A DNA stretch of 58,675 nucleotides from JAATGA01 sp047605605 (GTDB lineage: Bacteria > Pseudomonadota > Alphaproteobacteria > Rhodobacterales > Rhodobacteraceae), in contig JASGFG010000012.1 in the NCBI GenBank assembly GCA_047605605.1, forward strand, positions 1-58,675, in the 5' to 3' direction. Numbering within the stretch: the stretch's first letter is position 1; every line of letters begins with the position of its first letter. Shown here one piece after another: positions 17,290 to 26,293 of the stretch. Under the pieces are notes generated by a model. It saw only the letters and a program-made list of their open reading frames with translations, ran no database searches and was not told the DNA's origin. The position numbers were made by a program, and so were the translations under genes.

Positions 17290-17457
17290 TTACTTGATCT
17301 TGCCTTCCTTGTATTCCACATGCTCCCGCTTCACGGGGTCGTATTTGCGAACCGTCATCTTCTCGGTCATCGAACGGGCGTTCTTCTTGGTCACGTAGAA
17401 GTGCCCGGTGCCCGCGGTCGAGTTCAGACGGATCTTGATCGTCACCGGTTTCGCCAT
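17290..17457 (-). CDS. rpmG: 50S ribosomal protein L33 (55 aa)
   Basis: Begins MAKPVTIKIRLNSTAGTGHF and continues through YVTKKNARSM to the Lys-rich end KEGKIK, the Cys-free form of L33. ATG 17457 has AGGAGA seven bases upstream. A strong terminator follows. Part of the large ribosomal subunit. Confidence 0.97.
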   Translation of the reverse strand: MAKPVTIKIRLNSTAGTGHFYVTKKNARSMTEKMTVRKYDPVKREHVEYKEGKIK

Positions 17458-17594
17458 GGTCGTCTCTCCTGAATCGGGGAAACGGCCGTGCCAACCCCGT
17501 CAAATCCTTGAAGCCCGCCTTTTACGCGCGATCCCGGCAGAGTCAACAGGGAAAAGGCCGCCGAAACGGCGCTTTTCCTGCGGATGCTCTGCGC

Positions 17595-18239
17595 TCAGGG
17601 GGCGGCGATGCCGATGGCCGAATGGATCTGCGCCCGCTCCTCCGGCCCCAGTGCAAGCCCCTGCGCCAGCGAGGTCAGGAACTGCTTTTCGGCGGCGCTG
17701 TCGCCCTTGCTGATCGTGGCGGCGGCGGCATAGATCTGCGCCTTGGCCCCTTCGCCCGCGTCGCGGGCAAGCGCCATCGGATCGACGGGCGCGGCCAGTT
17801 CGGCATCGACAAAAGCCCGCTCCTCCTCGGACAGATTGGCAAGATAGGGCTCCAGCGCGGCGCGCTCGTCGTCGCTGATCGCGCCATCGGCCTTGGCGGC
17901 CTGAATCATCGCGCGGATCATCAGCTTGGCATTCGCCTCGGACGCGGCGGTGGCGGTCTTGGTGCCGGTCAGCTGGTCCCAGAAGCCGGTCATCTGTTCG
18001 GTGCCCTGCGCGGCCATGCCGCCAAGCGCGCTCATCAACCCGCCCAACCCCGAGGCGCCGCCCGCGCCCCCCATGCCGGCGGTCATCTTTTCCATCATCT
18101 GTTCCAGCGGCGCCAGCGAGGGGTTGTCCTTGATGGCCTTCTGCACCCCGGCCATGCCCCCCATCTGGCGGTATTTGTCCACGCCCTTGGCGGCGGCGAA
18201 ACCGACGGCCAGCGTGGCCAGCGTGCGAACGAAGCTCAT
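17595..18239 (-). CDS. DUF533/TerB-like protein (214 aa)
   Basis: The N-terminal half has a hydrophobic segment (TLATLAVGFAAAKG) and a Gly/Ala/Met-rich linker; the C-terminal half (from about residue 105) is an all-helical TerB-like domain with IRAMIQAAKADGAISDDERAAL, the pattern of the DUF533 family. The acidic ADGxISxxE motif resembles TerB metal-binding loops. Probably an inner-membrane-attached protein; function not known. ATG 18239 is preceded by GGGGAGA. It is downstream of rnpB. Confidence 0.8.
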   Translation of the reverse strand: MSFVRTLATLAVGFAAAKGVDKYRQMGGMAGVQKAIKDNPSLAPLEQMMEKMTAGMGGAGGASGLGGLMSALGGMAAQGTEQMTGFWDQLTGTKTATAASEANAKLMIRAMIQAAKADGAISDDERAALEPYLANLSEEERAFVDAELAAPVDPMALARDAGEGAKAQIYAAAATISKGDSAAEKQFLTSLAQGLALGPEERAQIHSAIGIAAP

Positions 18240-18377
18240 GATGCGTCTCCCCGGTGAAGGCCCAATGCCGGGCCAAAGGATAGGACGGATTTGGCGACAG
18301 GCAAACGACGCTTTGCAAGGCGGGCGAGATTTTCGGCGCAGCCCCGCGGCCGCGGCCCGGAAAGGGCGGGAAAAGAT

Positions 18378-18802
18378 GCGCGGATGGCCTGTAAGCCGGA
18401 TTCTGTCCACGGGTTTCCCCGCTGGATGACCATTCCTCTGCGAACCGCGTTGCCGCGGCCGTCAAGCTGCCAACCCGGACCCCTGGGCTGAAGGCGTCCC
18501 TGTCCGTGGTCTCCGCCGTCGCCTTGCGGCGGTCGCGGACCTTACGGACGCGGGGTCCCTATTCGGCATTGCTCCGGGTGGGGCTTGCCGTGCCGTCCCG
18601 GTTGCCCGGTCCGCGGTGGGCTCTTACCCCACCGTTTCACCCTGACCGCGGCCGGATGCCGAGGCTTTTCCCGGCGACCGCGGCGGTCTGTTCTCTGTGG
18701 CGCTTTCCCTGGGGTTGCCCCCGCCGGGCATTACCCGGCACCCTTGCCTCATGGAGTCCGGACTTTCCTCGGGTCGCCCCGCGGTCATCCGGCCATCCGC
18801 GC
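18378..18802 (-). ncRNA. rnpB: RNase P RNA (class A)
   Basis: Catalytic RNA that trims the 5' leader of tRNA precursors. The 5' part on the minus strand has the universal GAGGAAAGTCCGGACTCCAT; the 3' part has ACAGAATCCGGCTTACAGGCC-type sequence (3' end near 18378), both hallmarks of bacterial RNase P RNA. The terminal P1 helix is visible as the complementary 12-mers GCGCGGATGGCC and GGCCATCCGCGC at the two ends, which set the limits. It begins about 30 bases after the amidase gene. Confidence 0.95.
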
Positions 18803-18834
18803 GGAGCAGGGCTTAGCGTCAGGTGGAACCGGCG

Positions 18835-19464
18835 TCAACGGCGCTTTGCCAGCCCCGCGGCAAGCGCCGCATCGGCACGGTCCAGCGGCCCCTCGGCCCA
18901 GGGGCGAAAGCGCAGGCGGAATGCCGTCAGCAGACAGGGGGAGTCGGGATAGCCGAAAGCACGGGCATTCGCGGTGAAATCGCCCGGATCGGCAACGTCG
19001 GGCCAGACCGAAAGCCCCTGCATCGCCAGCCGCCGCCAGTCGAACCGCGGCCCCGGATCGGACTTGCGGTCCGGCGCCATGTCGGAATGCGCGATCACCC
19101 CTTCGGGCGGGATCGACCAGCGCGCCAGGATCGAGCACAGCAGATCCTCCAGCGCGGCCATCTGCGGCTCGGGGAAAGGCTCGGCCCCGGTGTTGACCAG
19201 TTCGATCCCGATGGAGCGCGAGTTCACATCCCCCCGGCCCCGCCATTCGCCCGCGCCCGCGTGCCAGGCGCGCGCCTCTTCGGGGACCAGCGCATGAACC
19301 GTCCCGTCCCGGTCGATCAGCCAATGCGCCGAAACCTCGGCCGCTGGATCGCACAGCCGCCGATGCGCCTCGGCACAGGTGGGCATGGCGGTGTAATGCA
19401 GGACGACCAGTTCGGGCCGCAGCCCCCCGCGCCGCTCGCCATGGTTGGGCGAGGGGAAAGCCAT
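18835..19464 (-). CDS. AmpD-like N-acetylmuramoyl-L-alanine amidase (209 aa)
   Basis: Zinc amidase_2-fold enzyme. LVVLHYTAM carries the first zinc His, and VIAHSDMAPDRKSDPG holds the second His and the zinc Asp. SIGIELVNTG is the conserved central strand. No signal peptide is seen, which suits cytoplasmic recycling of anhydromuropeptides as in AmpD. The start ATG (19464-19462) shares its A with the upstream gene's TGA (TGATG), so it is coupled to the excalibur lipoprotein. Role in recycling versus another muropeptide hydrolysis is inferred from family. Confidence 0.88.
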   Translation of the reverse strand: MAFPSPNHGERRGGLRPELVVLHYTAMPTCAEAHRRLCDPAAEVSAHWLIDRDGTVHALVPEEARAWHAGAGEWRGRGDVNSRSIGIELVNTGAEPFPEPQMAALEDLLCSILARWSIPPEGVIAHSDMAPDRKSDPGPRFDWRRLAMQGLSVWPDVADPGDFTANARAFGYPDSPCLLTAFRLRFRPWAEGPLDRADAALAAGLAKRR

Positions 19465-20213
19465 CAGCCGCGGAAGGGCGTCGGGTCCCACGAACAGGCA
19501 TAGCCGTCGCCGTCCGGGTCAAGCCCGCGCTTGTCCTTTTCCGGCCCGCCATTCGACAGGAACCATTCCTGCGCCAGATCGGGCGAGGCGAATTTCGCGC
19601 AGGCCGAGGCCTGGCTTCTGACCCCGAAGGAAGACCGCGAATACATCTGCGTGCCGACCGGGTGGCTGGTCGACAGGGCGAATTGCACGATGTTCGGCCC
19701 CTCGTCGCCGGTGCGTTGCGGCAGGGCGCCGGGCTGGACGATCTGATACTGGGCGCGGTTGCGTTCGATCCGTTCCTTGTCGGACTGGATCGTCTCGCGC
19801 GAGGAGACGGCCTTGAAGTCGTTCTCGTCCGACATGCCCGCATTGCCGTTGATGGCATTGACGCGCGCCATCTCGCCGTTTTCCTGCTGGATGCCGGCGA
19901 ATTCGTTGCCCCGCGGCCGCGCCCCGTCCGAGCCGGTTCCGCCAGAAGCCGATCCGCCGATCATCGCACCTTGCGAATTGTCCACCGGCGGCGGCGCCTG
20001 CACGCCCTGCGCACGGTCCAGCGCGGCGGTCGCCCCTGCCGCGGAAAAGCCGTCGGGTGCCGGGGCCTGCGATTGCGCCGGCGCCGCGGCCGCGCCCGAG
20101 GTCCGCTCTCTCATATAGCTGTTGTAGTCCTGGAAGCCGGGACCGGATTCCGGCACTTCGGGCGTGCAGGCGGCAACACCAAGAACGAACAGGATGGCGA
20201 CAGGCGCACGCAT
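19464..20213 (-). CDS. Putative lipoprotein with C-terminal excalibur-like domain (249 aa)
   Basis: The N-terminus PVAILFVLGVAAC is a short signal peptide with lipobox VAAC, predicting a lipid-anchored envelope protein. A low-complexity Ala/Pro/Gly-rich middle is followed by a C-terminal Cys-containing module ending LDPDGDGYACSWDP, the DxDxDGxxC calcium-binding excalibur pattern. Start ATG 20213 has GAGG about eight bases upstream. It precedes and is translationally coupled to the amidase gene, and follows gatA by 37 bases. Function unknown; an envelope role with the amidase is plausible. Confidence 0.75.
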   Translation of the reverse strand: MRAPVAILFVLGVAACTPEVPESGPGFQDYNSYMRERTSGAAAAPAQSQAPAPDGFSAAGATAALDRAQGVQAPPPVDNSQGAMIGGSASGGTGSDGARPRGNEFAGIQQENGEMARVNAINGNAGMSDENDFKAVSSRETIQSDKERIERNRAQYQIVQPGALPQRTGDEGPNIVQFALSTSHPVGTQMYSRSSFGVRSQASACAKFASPDLAQEWFLSNGGPEKDKRGLDPDGDGYACSWDPTPFRG

Positions 20214-20250
20214 CTTCACTGCCTCTGACGGTTTTATGATTTCGCGGCCC

Positions 20251-21738
20251 TTACCACCATTTTTGTGGCTTGGCCACAAATCCGGCGGCGCGTTCCAGCA
20301 CATGCGCGTGATTGAGCAGATCGCCCTCTTCCCACGGGCGCCCGATCAGTTGCAGCCCCAGCGGCAAGCCTTTCGCATCCAGCCCCACCGGCACCGAAAC
20401 GCCGGGCAGACCGGCCAGGTTGACCGTCACGGTGAACACGTCGTTCAGATACATTTCCACCGGCGAGGCATCGGCCATCTCGCCCAGACCAAAGGCCGAC
20501 GACGGCGTGGCGGGCGTCAGGATCGCGTCGATGCCATCGGCAAAGACCGTCTCGAAGTCGCGCTTGATCAGGGTGCGGACCTTGCGGGCGCGGTTGTAAT
20601 AGGCGTCGTAATAGCCCGCCGACAGCACATAGGTGCCGACCATCACCCGGCGCTGCACCTCTGGCCCGAACCCCTCGGCGCGGGTTTTCTCATACATTTC
20701 CACGATGCCGTCGCCCTGCGCCAGCTTCGCGCGGTGGCCATAGCGCACCCCGTCATAGCGGGCGAGGTTCGACGACGCCTCGGCCGGGGCCACGACGTAA
20801 TACGCGGGCAGCGCGTATTTCGTATGCGGTAGCGAGATGTCCACGATCTGCGCACCCGCATCCCGCAACATCGCCGTGCCGTCGGCCCACAGCTTTTCGA
20901 TCTCGGCAGGCATTCCATCCATGCGGTATTCGCGGGGAATGCCGATCTTCTTGCCCCGGATGTCGCCGGTCAGCGCGGCCTCGAAGGCCGGCACAGGAAT
21001 GTCGGCGCTGGTCGAATCCTTTTCGTCATGCCCGGCCATCGCGCCAAGCATGATTGCCGCATCGCGCACGGTCTTGGTCATCGGCCCGGCCTGATCCAGC
21101 GACGAGGCAAAGGCCACGATACCCCAGCGGGACACGCGCCCATAGGTAGGCTTGATCCCCACGATGCCGGTAAAGGCCGCGGGCTGGCGGATCGACCCGC
21201 CGGTATCGGTGCCGGTCGCGGCCAGGCACAGGTCCGCCGCCACGGCCGAGGCCGAACCGCCCGACGACCCGCCCGCCGTCAGCGGCGTTTCGTCATTGCC
21301 GCGCCGCCAGGGGTTGACCGCCGCGCCATAGCACGAGGTCTCATTACTGGACCCCATGGCGAATTCGTCCATGTTCAGCTTGCCCAGCATCACCGCGCCC
21401 GCGCCGAACAGCTTGGCCGTCACGGTCGATTCGTATTCGGGCCGGAACCCGCGCAGGATGTTCGACGCCGCCTGCGACGGAACACCCTTGGTGCAGAACA
21501 GATCCTTGATCCCCAGCGGGATGCCGCACATCGAGGGCGCATCGCCGCCCGCGATCCGCGCATCTGCCGCCCGCGCCTGATCCAGCGCGATGTCGGGGGT
21601 CTTGTGGACGAATGCGTTCAGCCCGTCGCCCGCGTCGATCGCGGTCAGGCAGGCCATGGTCAGGTCAACGGCGGTGATCTCGCCCTTGCGCAAGCTGTCG
21701 CGCGCGGCGGCGATGGTCAGTTCGTTGGCGTTCATCAT
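20251..21738 (-). CDS. gatA: Asp-tRNA(Asn)/Glu-tRNA(Gln) amidotransferase subunit A (495 aa)
   Basis: Amidase-signature enzyme that releases ammonia from Gln for transamidation of Glu-tRNA(Gln) and/or Asp-tRNA(Asn). The catalytic Ser-cisSer-Lys triad is visible in GIPLGIKDLF (Lys), GGSSGGSASAVAA and DTGGSIRQPA. The start ATG overlaps the gatC stop (ATGA). gatB is not next to it, as is common in alphaproteobacteria. Full length. Confidence 0.97.
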   Translation of the reverse strand: MMNANELTIAAARDSLRKGEITAVDLTMACLTAIDAGDGLNAFVHKTPDIALDQARAADARIAGGDAPSMCGIPLGIKDLFCTKGVPSQAASNILRGFRPEYESTVTAKLFGAGAVMLGKLNMDEFAMGSSNETSCYGAAVNPWRRGNDETPLTAGGSSGGSASAVAADLCLAATGTDTGGSIRQPAAFTGIVGIKPTYGRVSRWGIVAFASSLDQAGPMTKTVRDAAIMLGAMAGHDEKDSTSADIPVPAFEAALTGDIRGKKIGIPREYRMDGMPAEIEKLWADGTAMLRDAGAQIVDISLPHTKYALPAYYVVAPAEASSNLARYDGVRYGHRAKLAQGDGIVEMYEKTRAEGFGPEVQRRVMVGTYVLSAGYYDAYYNRARKVRTLIKRDFETVFADGIDAILTPATPSSAFGLGEMADASPVEMYLNDVFTVTVNLAGLPGVSVPVGLDAKGLPLGLQLIGRPWEEGDLLNHAHVLERAAGFVAKPQKWW

Positions 21739-22022
21739 TCCACCACCTTCGGCACGGCAAAGAACCCCTCGCGCGCATCGGGCGCATTGGCCAGGATCTG
21801 CGCCTGGATATTGCCATCGGTCACAACGTCCTTGCGCCGCTTCAGCCGCATGGGGGTGACGGACACCATCGGCTCCACGCCCGTCACATCGACTTCGTTC
21901 AGCTGCTCCATCATGTCCAGGATGCCGGACAGCTGTTCGGCCAGCTTGGGCAGGTTTTCCGGCGGCACGGCGATGCGCGCCAGATGCGCGACCTTGCGGG
22001 CGGTGTCGATGTCGATGGCCAT
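21735..22022 (-). CDS. gatC: Asp-tRNA(Asn)/Glu-tRNA(Gln) amidotransferase subunit C (95 aa)
   Basis: Small clamp subunit that stabilises GatA on GatB. Family pattern VAHLARIAVPPENLPKLAEQL near the N-terminus, then the GVEPMVSVTPM loop. ATG 22022 follows GAGAGG; its stop overlaps gatA. Confidence 0.96.
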   Translation of the reverse strand: MAIDIDTARKVAHLARIAVPPENLPKLAEQLSGILDMMEQLNEVDVTGVEPMVSVTPMRLKRRKDVVTDGNIQAQILANAPDAREGFFAVPKVVE

Positions 22023-22085
22023 GGGCTACCTCTCGGGCGTTCGGAGGCGGGTTTAATGCCCGATCCCCCGCGCTGCAAGACCGCC

Positions 22086-22352
22086 CTAGCCGCGAAGCCG
22101 CAGGAATGCGGCCCAGATCGCCATCACCACCGCCAGGATGACCAGATTGGACAGGATGCCGATGCCGACGCGGATGGGATCGAACCCGCCCTGCATGGCG
22201 ATGGGAATGATCGCCGCGACGAAGACCACCCCCGCCGCCAGTGGCACCAGCGTGCCCGAGACGCCTTGCGTGCGCCGCATCGTCGCCACCAGCGCAATGA
22301 TCAGCCCGATGCGGAACGGGTCGATCAGCTGGCTCAGGAACAGGTCGGTCAT
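22086..22352 (-). CDS. Small membrane protein of unknown function (88 aa)
   Basis: Begins MTDLFLSQLIDPFRIGLIIALV and has three hydrophobic segments (residues about 13-22, 33-50, 63-83) with an Arg-containing loop, ending AAFLRLRG. ATG 22352 follows GGGGGA. No family recognised by eye. It lies upstream of gatC on the same strand and is divergent from the UPF0173 gene. Confidence 0.6.
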   Translation of the reverse strand: MTDLFLSQLIDPFRIGLIIALVATMRRTQGVSGTLVPLAAGVVFVAAIIPIAMQGGFDPIRVGIGILSNLVILAVVMAIWAAFLRLRG

Positions 22353-22470
22353 GGCATCCCCCTTGGCCCCTCGCACTCTGGCCGGGCCGCGGGCGGGATG
22401 CAACCGGGCATTCCCTTTCCGCCCCGCCGCGCTAATCTGCCCACGACGCCACCATCGGAGGGATACGGCA

Positions 22471-23166
22471 ATGCAGATCACCTGGCTTGGCCATTCCGGC
22501 TTTCGCATCCAGATCGAGGGGGCGGTGCTGCTGGTCGACCCCTGGCTGGACGGCAACCCGATGTTCCCCGCCGACCGCCGGGTCGAGGCGCTGGCGGGCG
22601 CCACGCATGTGGTGTTGACCCATGCCCATTCAGACCACGCGGGCGATGCGGTGGCGATCTGCCGCGAGACGGGCGTGCCGGTCGTCGGCATCTACGACCT
22701 CGTGACCTGGCTGACGGCGGAATACCAGATCGAGGGGGTCGGCTTCAACAAGGGCGGCACCATCGACCTGGGCGGTGCGAAACTGACCATGGTGAACGCC
22801 ACCCATTCCTCCTCCGTCGCGGGACGCGAGGGGCCGATCTATGGCGGGGGCGAGGCGGGCTACATGCTGTCGGGCGAGGGGCACACGCTCTATATCACCG
22901 GCGATACCGACATCATGGCCGACATGGACTGGATGGGCGACCTGCACAAGCCGGACATCGGCATCCTTTGCGCGGGCGGGCATTTCACCATGGACATGAC
23001 GCGAGCCGCCTATGCGGCGAAACGCTATTTCAACTTCCGCAGCATCATCCCCAGCCACTACCGCACCTTCGGACTGCTGGCGCAGGACGCGCATCTGCTG
23101 CGCGAGGCGCTGCCGGGGGTCGAGGTGATCGAGCCGCAGGTCCTGACGCCGATCATCATCGACTGA
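22471..23166 (+). CDS. UPF0173-type metallo-beta-lactamase-fold hydrolase (231 aa)
   Basis: UlaG-like metal-dependent hydrolase. LTHAHSDHAGD is the HxHxDH dinuclear metal motif (residues about 50-60), with later metal ligands in NATHSS, ITGDTD and IPSHYRT. Start ATG 22471 has CGGAGGG ten bases upstream. The family is widespread, physiological substrate unknown. Its 3' end runs into the first copy of the structured repeat, whose hairpin can act as terminator. Confidence 0.88.
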   Translation: MQITWLGHSGFRIQIEGAVLLVDPWLDGNPMFPADRRVEALAGATHVVLTHAHSDHAGDAVAICRETGVPVVGIYDLVTWLTAEYQIEGVGFNKGGTIDLGGAKLTMVNATHSSSVAGREGPIYGGGEAGYMLSGEGHTLYITGDTDIMADMDWMGDLHKPDIGILCAGGHFTMDMTRAAYAAKRYFNFRSIIPSHYRTFGLLAQDAHLLREALPGVEVIEPQVLTPIIID

Positions 23167-23176
23167 CCTCGGGAAA

Positions 23177-23244
23177 GGGGGCTGTCTGCCCCCCTCTTGG
23201 GCTGCGCCCAATTCACCCCCCGAGGATATTTTCACAGAGAGGAT
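23177..23244 (-). repeat. Dispersed structured repeat, copy R1
   Basis: Read on the minus strand: ATCCTCTCTGTGAAAATATCC, CGGGGGG, a hairpin TTGGGC-GCA-GCCCAA (23211-23197) and a hairpin GGGGGC-AGACA-GCCCCC (23193-23177). It is the inverted partner of R2. The last stem plus T-run can terminate the hydrolase transcript. Confidence 0.7.
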
Positions 23245-23389
23245 GGGGGCATTAAGGTCGTATTTACCTTTTCCGTGCGATCCTCATTCTGCGGAACAGG
23301 CGGGGACGCCGATGACCGTCAGAGGGGATGGCACCCCGCGGCTTGATCTGATCTCCCGTCGGGGTGCTTGAACCCTTCTCTTCCATGTT

Positions 23390-23458
23390 CATCCTCTCTG
23401 TATAAATATCCTCGGGGGTGAATTGGCCGGAACGGCCAAGAGGGGGCAGACAGCCCCC
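23390..23458 (+). repeat. Dispersed structured repeat, copy R2
   Basis: Same element in plus orientation: ATCCTCTCTGTATAAATATCC, CGGGGGTGAA, hairpin TTGGCC-GGAAC-GGCCAA (23423-23439) and hairpin GGGGGC-AGACA-GCCCCC (23442-23458). Against R1 the first hairpin differs on both sides of the stem so that pairing is kept. Confidence 0.7.
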
Positions 23459-23482
23459 TTTCTGTTTCTTCTGCCCAGCCGA

Positions 23483-25177
23483 TCAGGGAATGATCTCGAA
23501 CCTGTCCACATCGACCATGCCATGATCGGTGATCTTCAGATGCGGGATCACCGGCAGGGCCAGGAAGGCCAGTTGCAGGAAAGGCTCCTCCAGCACCACG
23601 CCCAGCGAGCGCGCAGCCGACCGCAGCGCGATCAGGTCATCGCGCACCGTCTCGAACGGGTTCAGGCTCATCAGCCCGGCCACTGGCAGGGCCAGTTCGG
23701 CCAGGATCCGCCCGCCCTCGGCCACGACAAACCCGCCCTCGATCTGGCCCAGGCGGTTGGCGGCCAGTGCCATGTCGTCATAGTCGGCCCCCACGACGGC
23801 GATGTTGTGATGGTCGTGGCAGACGGTCGAGGCGATGGCCCCGCGCTTCAGGCCGAAACCGCGGACGAATCCCGTCGCCCGGTTGCCGTTCACGCCGTGC
23901 CGTTCGATCACCGCGATGCGGATCAGGTCGCGCGACAGGTCGGGGCGCTTGTCGCCGTCCTGCGGGGCGATGTCGAAGGTCAGGTGTTCGGTGATGATCT
24001 TGCCGGGCAGGATGCCGATCACCGGCGTTTCCACCCGGTTGCCCCCGGCGCGGAAATCGGAGGCAGTCACCGGCCGCGCCTTGACCGAGTGGCGCGCCAC
24101 TGGCGCGACCTGCCGACGCGCGGCGAAGGCCGCCGCCGTCACCTCGACCCCGCCGGCAAAGACTCGCGCGGCATGGCACCCCTCCAGCGAGTCGATCACC
24201 GCGATGTCCGCCCGCTTGCCCGGCGCGATCAACCCGCGGTCCTTCAACCCGAAGGCCTCGGCCGCCGAAAGGCTGGCGGCGCGATAGACGGCCAGCGGCT
24301 CGGCCCCCAGTCCGATGGCAGTGCGGATCATGTAGTCGAGATGCCCATGCTCGCCGATGTCCAGCGGGTTCCGGTCGTCGGTGCAAAAGCAGATATAGGG
24401 CGAAAACCGCTCGGTGATCAGCGGGGCAAGCGCGTGCAGGTCCTTGGACACCGACCCCTCGCGGATCAGCAGCCGCATCCCCTTGCGCAGCTTCTCCAAG
24501 CCTTCCTCGGCACTGGTCGCCTCATGCTCGGTGCGGATGCCGGCGGACAGATAGCCGTTCAGGTCGCGCCCGCGCAAAAGCGGTGCGTGGCCGTCGATGT
24601 GGCGCCCCTGCCAGGCGGCCAGCTTGTCCATGCAGCCCGCATCCTTCATCAACACGCCGGGATAGTTCATGAACTCGGCCAGCCCCAGGGTGCGCGGATG
24701 ATCCCTCAGCGGGATCAGATCCGCCGCCGAAAGCCGCGCGCCGGTGGTTTCCATATGGGTGGACGGCACGCAGGACGACAGCTGCACCCGGATGTCCATC
24801 AGCGTGCAGTCCGAGGCGTCGAGGAAATAGCGGATGCCGGTCAGCCCGCAGACATTGGCAATCTCGTGCGGGTCGCAGATGGCGGTGGTCACGCCAAGCG
24901 GCGTCACGCAGCGGTCGAACTCGAACGGCGTGACCAGCGAGCTTTCGATGTGCAGATGCGTGTCGATGAAGCCCGGCACCAGCACCTGCCCCGACACGTC
25001 GATTTCCCGCCGGCCGGAATAGCGGTCGAAGACCCCCACGATCGTGTCGCCGCAGATCGCCACATCGGTTTCCACCAGATCGCCGGTGATCAGGTCGAAG
25101 ACCCTGCCGCCCTTCAGCACCAGATCGGCGGGCACCAAGCCCCGCCCCTGGTCGATCCGCGCGTGAAGTTCTGACAT
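23483..25177 (-). CDS. ade: Adenine deaminase, amidohydrolase family (564 aa)
   Basis: Converts adenine to hypoxanthine and ammonia in purine salvage. VLVPGFIDTHLHIESSLVTP carries the HxH metal motif; further ligands are in HIDGHAPLLRG and the conserved CFCTDDRNPLDI; the C-terminal half with CHDHHNIAVVG and GGFVVAEGG is typical of the adenine deaminase branch. ATG 25177 has GGAGG five bases upstream. A much longer frame on this strand up to 29227 is an artefact over the mrp operon. Confidence 0.93.
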   Translation of the reverse strand: MSELHARIDQGRGLVPADLVLKGGRVFDLITGDLVETDVAICGDTIVGVFDRYSGRREIDVSGQVLVPGFIDTHLHIESSLVTPFEFDRCVTPLGVTTAICDPHEIANVCGLTGIRYFLDASDCTLMDIRVQLSSCVPSTHMETTGARLSAADLIPLRDHPRTLGLAEFMNYPGVLMKDAGCMDKLAAWQGRHIDGHAPLLRGRDLNGYLSAGIRTEHEATSAEEGLEKLRKGMRLLIREGSVSKDLHALAPLITERFSPYICFCTDDRNPLDIGEHGHLDYMIRTAIGLGAEPLAVYRAASLSAAEAFGLKDRGLIAPGKRADIAVIDSLEGCHAARVFAGGVEVTAAAFAARRQVAPVARHSVKARPVTASDFRAGGNRVETPVIGILPGKIITEHLTFDIAPQDGDKRPDLSRDLIRIAVIERHGVNGNRATGFVRGFGLKRGAIASTVCHDHHNIAVVGADYDDMALAANRLGQIEGGFVVAEGGRILAELALPVAGLMSLNPFETVRDDLIALRSAARSLGVVLEEPFLQLAFLALPVIPHLKITDHGMVDVDRFEIIP

Positions 25178-25276
25178 GTCTGCCTCCGGGGTTTTCGCCA
25201 GTGAACCGCAGCGGCGAACGGGCGTCCAGCGCCGAATCTGCCTTGCCGCCGCGCCGGGGCCATGCTGAAAGACCCC

Positions 25277-26227
25277 ATGTCGCAGGAAAGCGCGCCGCGC
25301 CTTTACAACCGCCCGCTGAAGGGCATCTCGCTGAAGGTCGGATCGGTCATCGCCTTCATCGTGATGTATGCGATGATCAAGGCGACCACGCAGACCGTTC
25401 CGCCGGGCGAGGCGACGTTTTTCCGGTCGTTCTTCGCGTTGCCGGTCATCGTCGCATGGCTGGCCACGAGGCGGGAACTGGGGTCGGGCCTGAAGGTGAC
25501 GAACCCCTTCGGCCACCTCTGGCGCGGGGTGATGGGGACGGGGGCAATGGCCTCGGGCTTTGCGGGGCTGATCTGGCTGCCGCTGCCCGAGGTGACGGCG
25601 CTTGGCTATGCCGGGCCGCTGCTGACCGTGATCTTCGCCGCGATGTTCCTGGGTGAGGAGGTGCGGGCCTTTCGCCTGACCGCCGTGGCCCTGGGCCTTT
25701 GCGGCGTGCTGCTCGTGCTGTCGCCGCGGCTGACCATGTTGCAGGGCGGCGCGGGCCATGCGCAGGCCCTGGGCGCCACGATCGTGCTGACAGGCGCGGT
25801 GTTTTCCGCGCTGGCGCAGGTGACGGTGCGGCGGCTGGTGGCGACGGAAACCACATCCTCGATCGTCTTCTGGTTTTCCGTCACCGCGACCTGCCTGTCG
25901 CTGATCACGCTGCCCTTCGGCTGGGTGGTGCCGACGGGGGGCGAGGCGGTGCTGCTGGTCGGCGCGGGGCTTCTGGGCGGCGTGGGGCAGATCCTGCTGA
26001 CATCCTCCTACCGCGAGGCGGATGCCTCGCTGGTGGCGCCCTTCGACTATTCCTCGATGTTGTTCGCGCTGCTTCTGGGCTGGTTCGTCTTTGGCGATGC
26101 CCCGACGCCGACCATGCTGGCGGGGGCGGCGCTGGTCATCGCGGCGGGGGTGGCGATCATCCTGCGCGAACGCCAGCTGGGCCTGGTGCAGGCACGGGCG
26201 CGCAAGTCGATGACGCCGCAGGGATGA
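25277..26227 (+). CDS. DMT-superfamily (EamA) transporter (316 aa)
   Basis: Ten predicted transmembrane helices in two EamA repeats: the first starts VGSVIAFIVMYAMIKATT and FFRSFFALPVIVAW, the second covers GATIVLTGAVFSALAQVTVRR with the typical FDYSSMLFALLLGW and AGAALVIAAGVAIILRER at the end. Exports or imports a small metabolite; substrate unknown. ATG 25277 chosen as the first residue before the conserved region; ATG 25262 is equally possible. It is divergent from adenine deaminase. Confidence 0.88.
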   Translation: MSQESAPRLYNRPLKGISLKVGSVIAFIVMYAMIKATTQTVPPGEATFFRSFFALPVIVAWLATRRELGSGLKVTNPFGHLWRGVMGTGAMASGFAGLIWLPLPEVTALGYAGPLLTVIFAAMFLGEEVRAFRLTAVALGLCGVLLVLSPRLTMLQGGAGHAQALGATIVLTGAVFSALAQVTVRRLVATETTSSIVFWFSVTATCLSLITLPFGWVVPTGGEAVLLVGAGLLGGVGQILLTSSYREADASLVAPFDYSSMLFALLLGWFVFGDAPTPTMLAGAALVIAAGVAIILRERQLGLVQARARKSMTPQG

Positions 26228-26293
26228 AACCACGGGTTGACCCGCCGTTCGCTTGTCGGACAAAAAGACCGGCATGACACGACCGGATGCCGC

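Larger units (their letters stand above)
23167..23482. other. Convergent intergenic region with an inverted pair of repeats
   Basis: 316 bases between convergent genes. It holds two copies of a dispersed repeat facing each other (23177-23244 and 23390-23458) around about 145 bases that are less GC-rich. That core contains one 8-bp stem (GCACCCCG 23331-23338 with CGGGGTGC 23360-23367). No ORF is convincing. Whole layout resembles a small miniature element, but no target-site duplication is evident. Confidence 0.6.
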
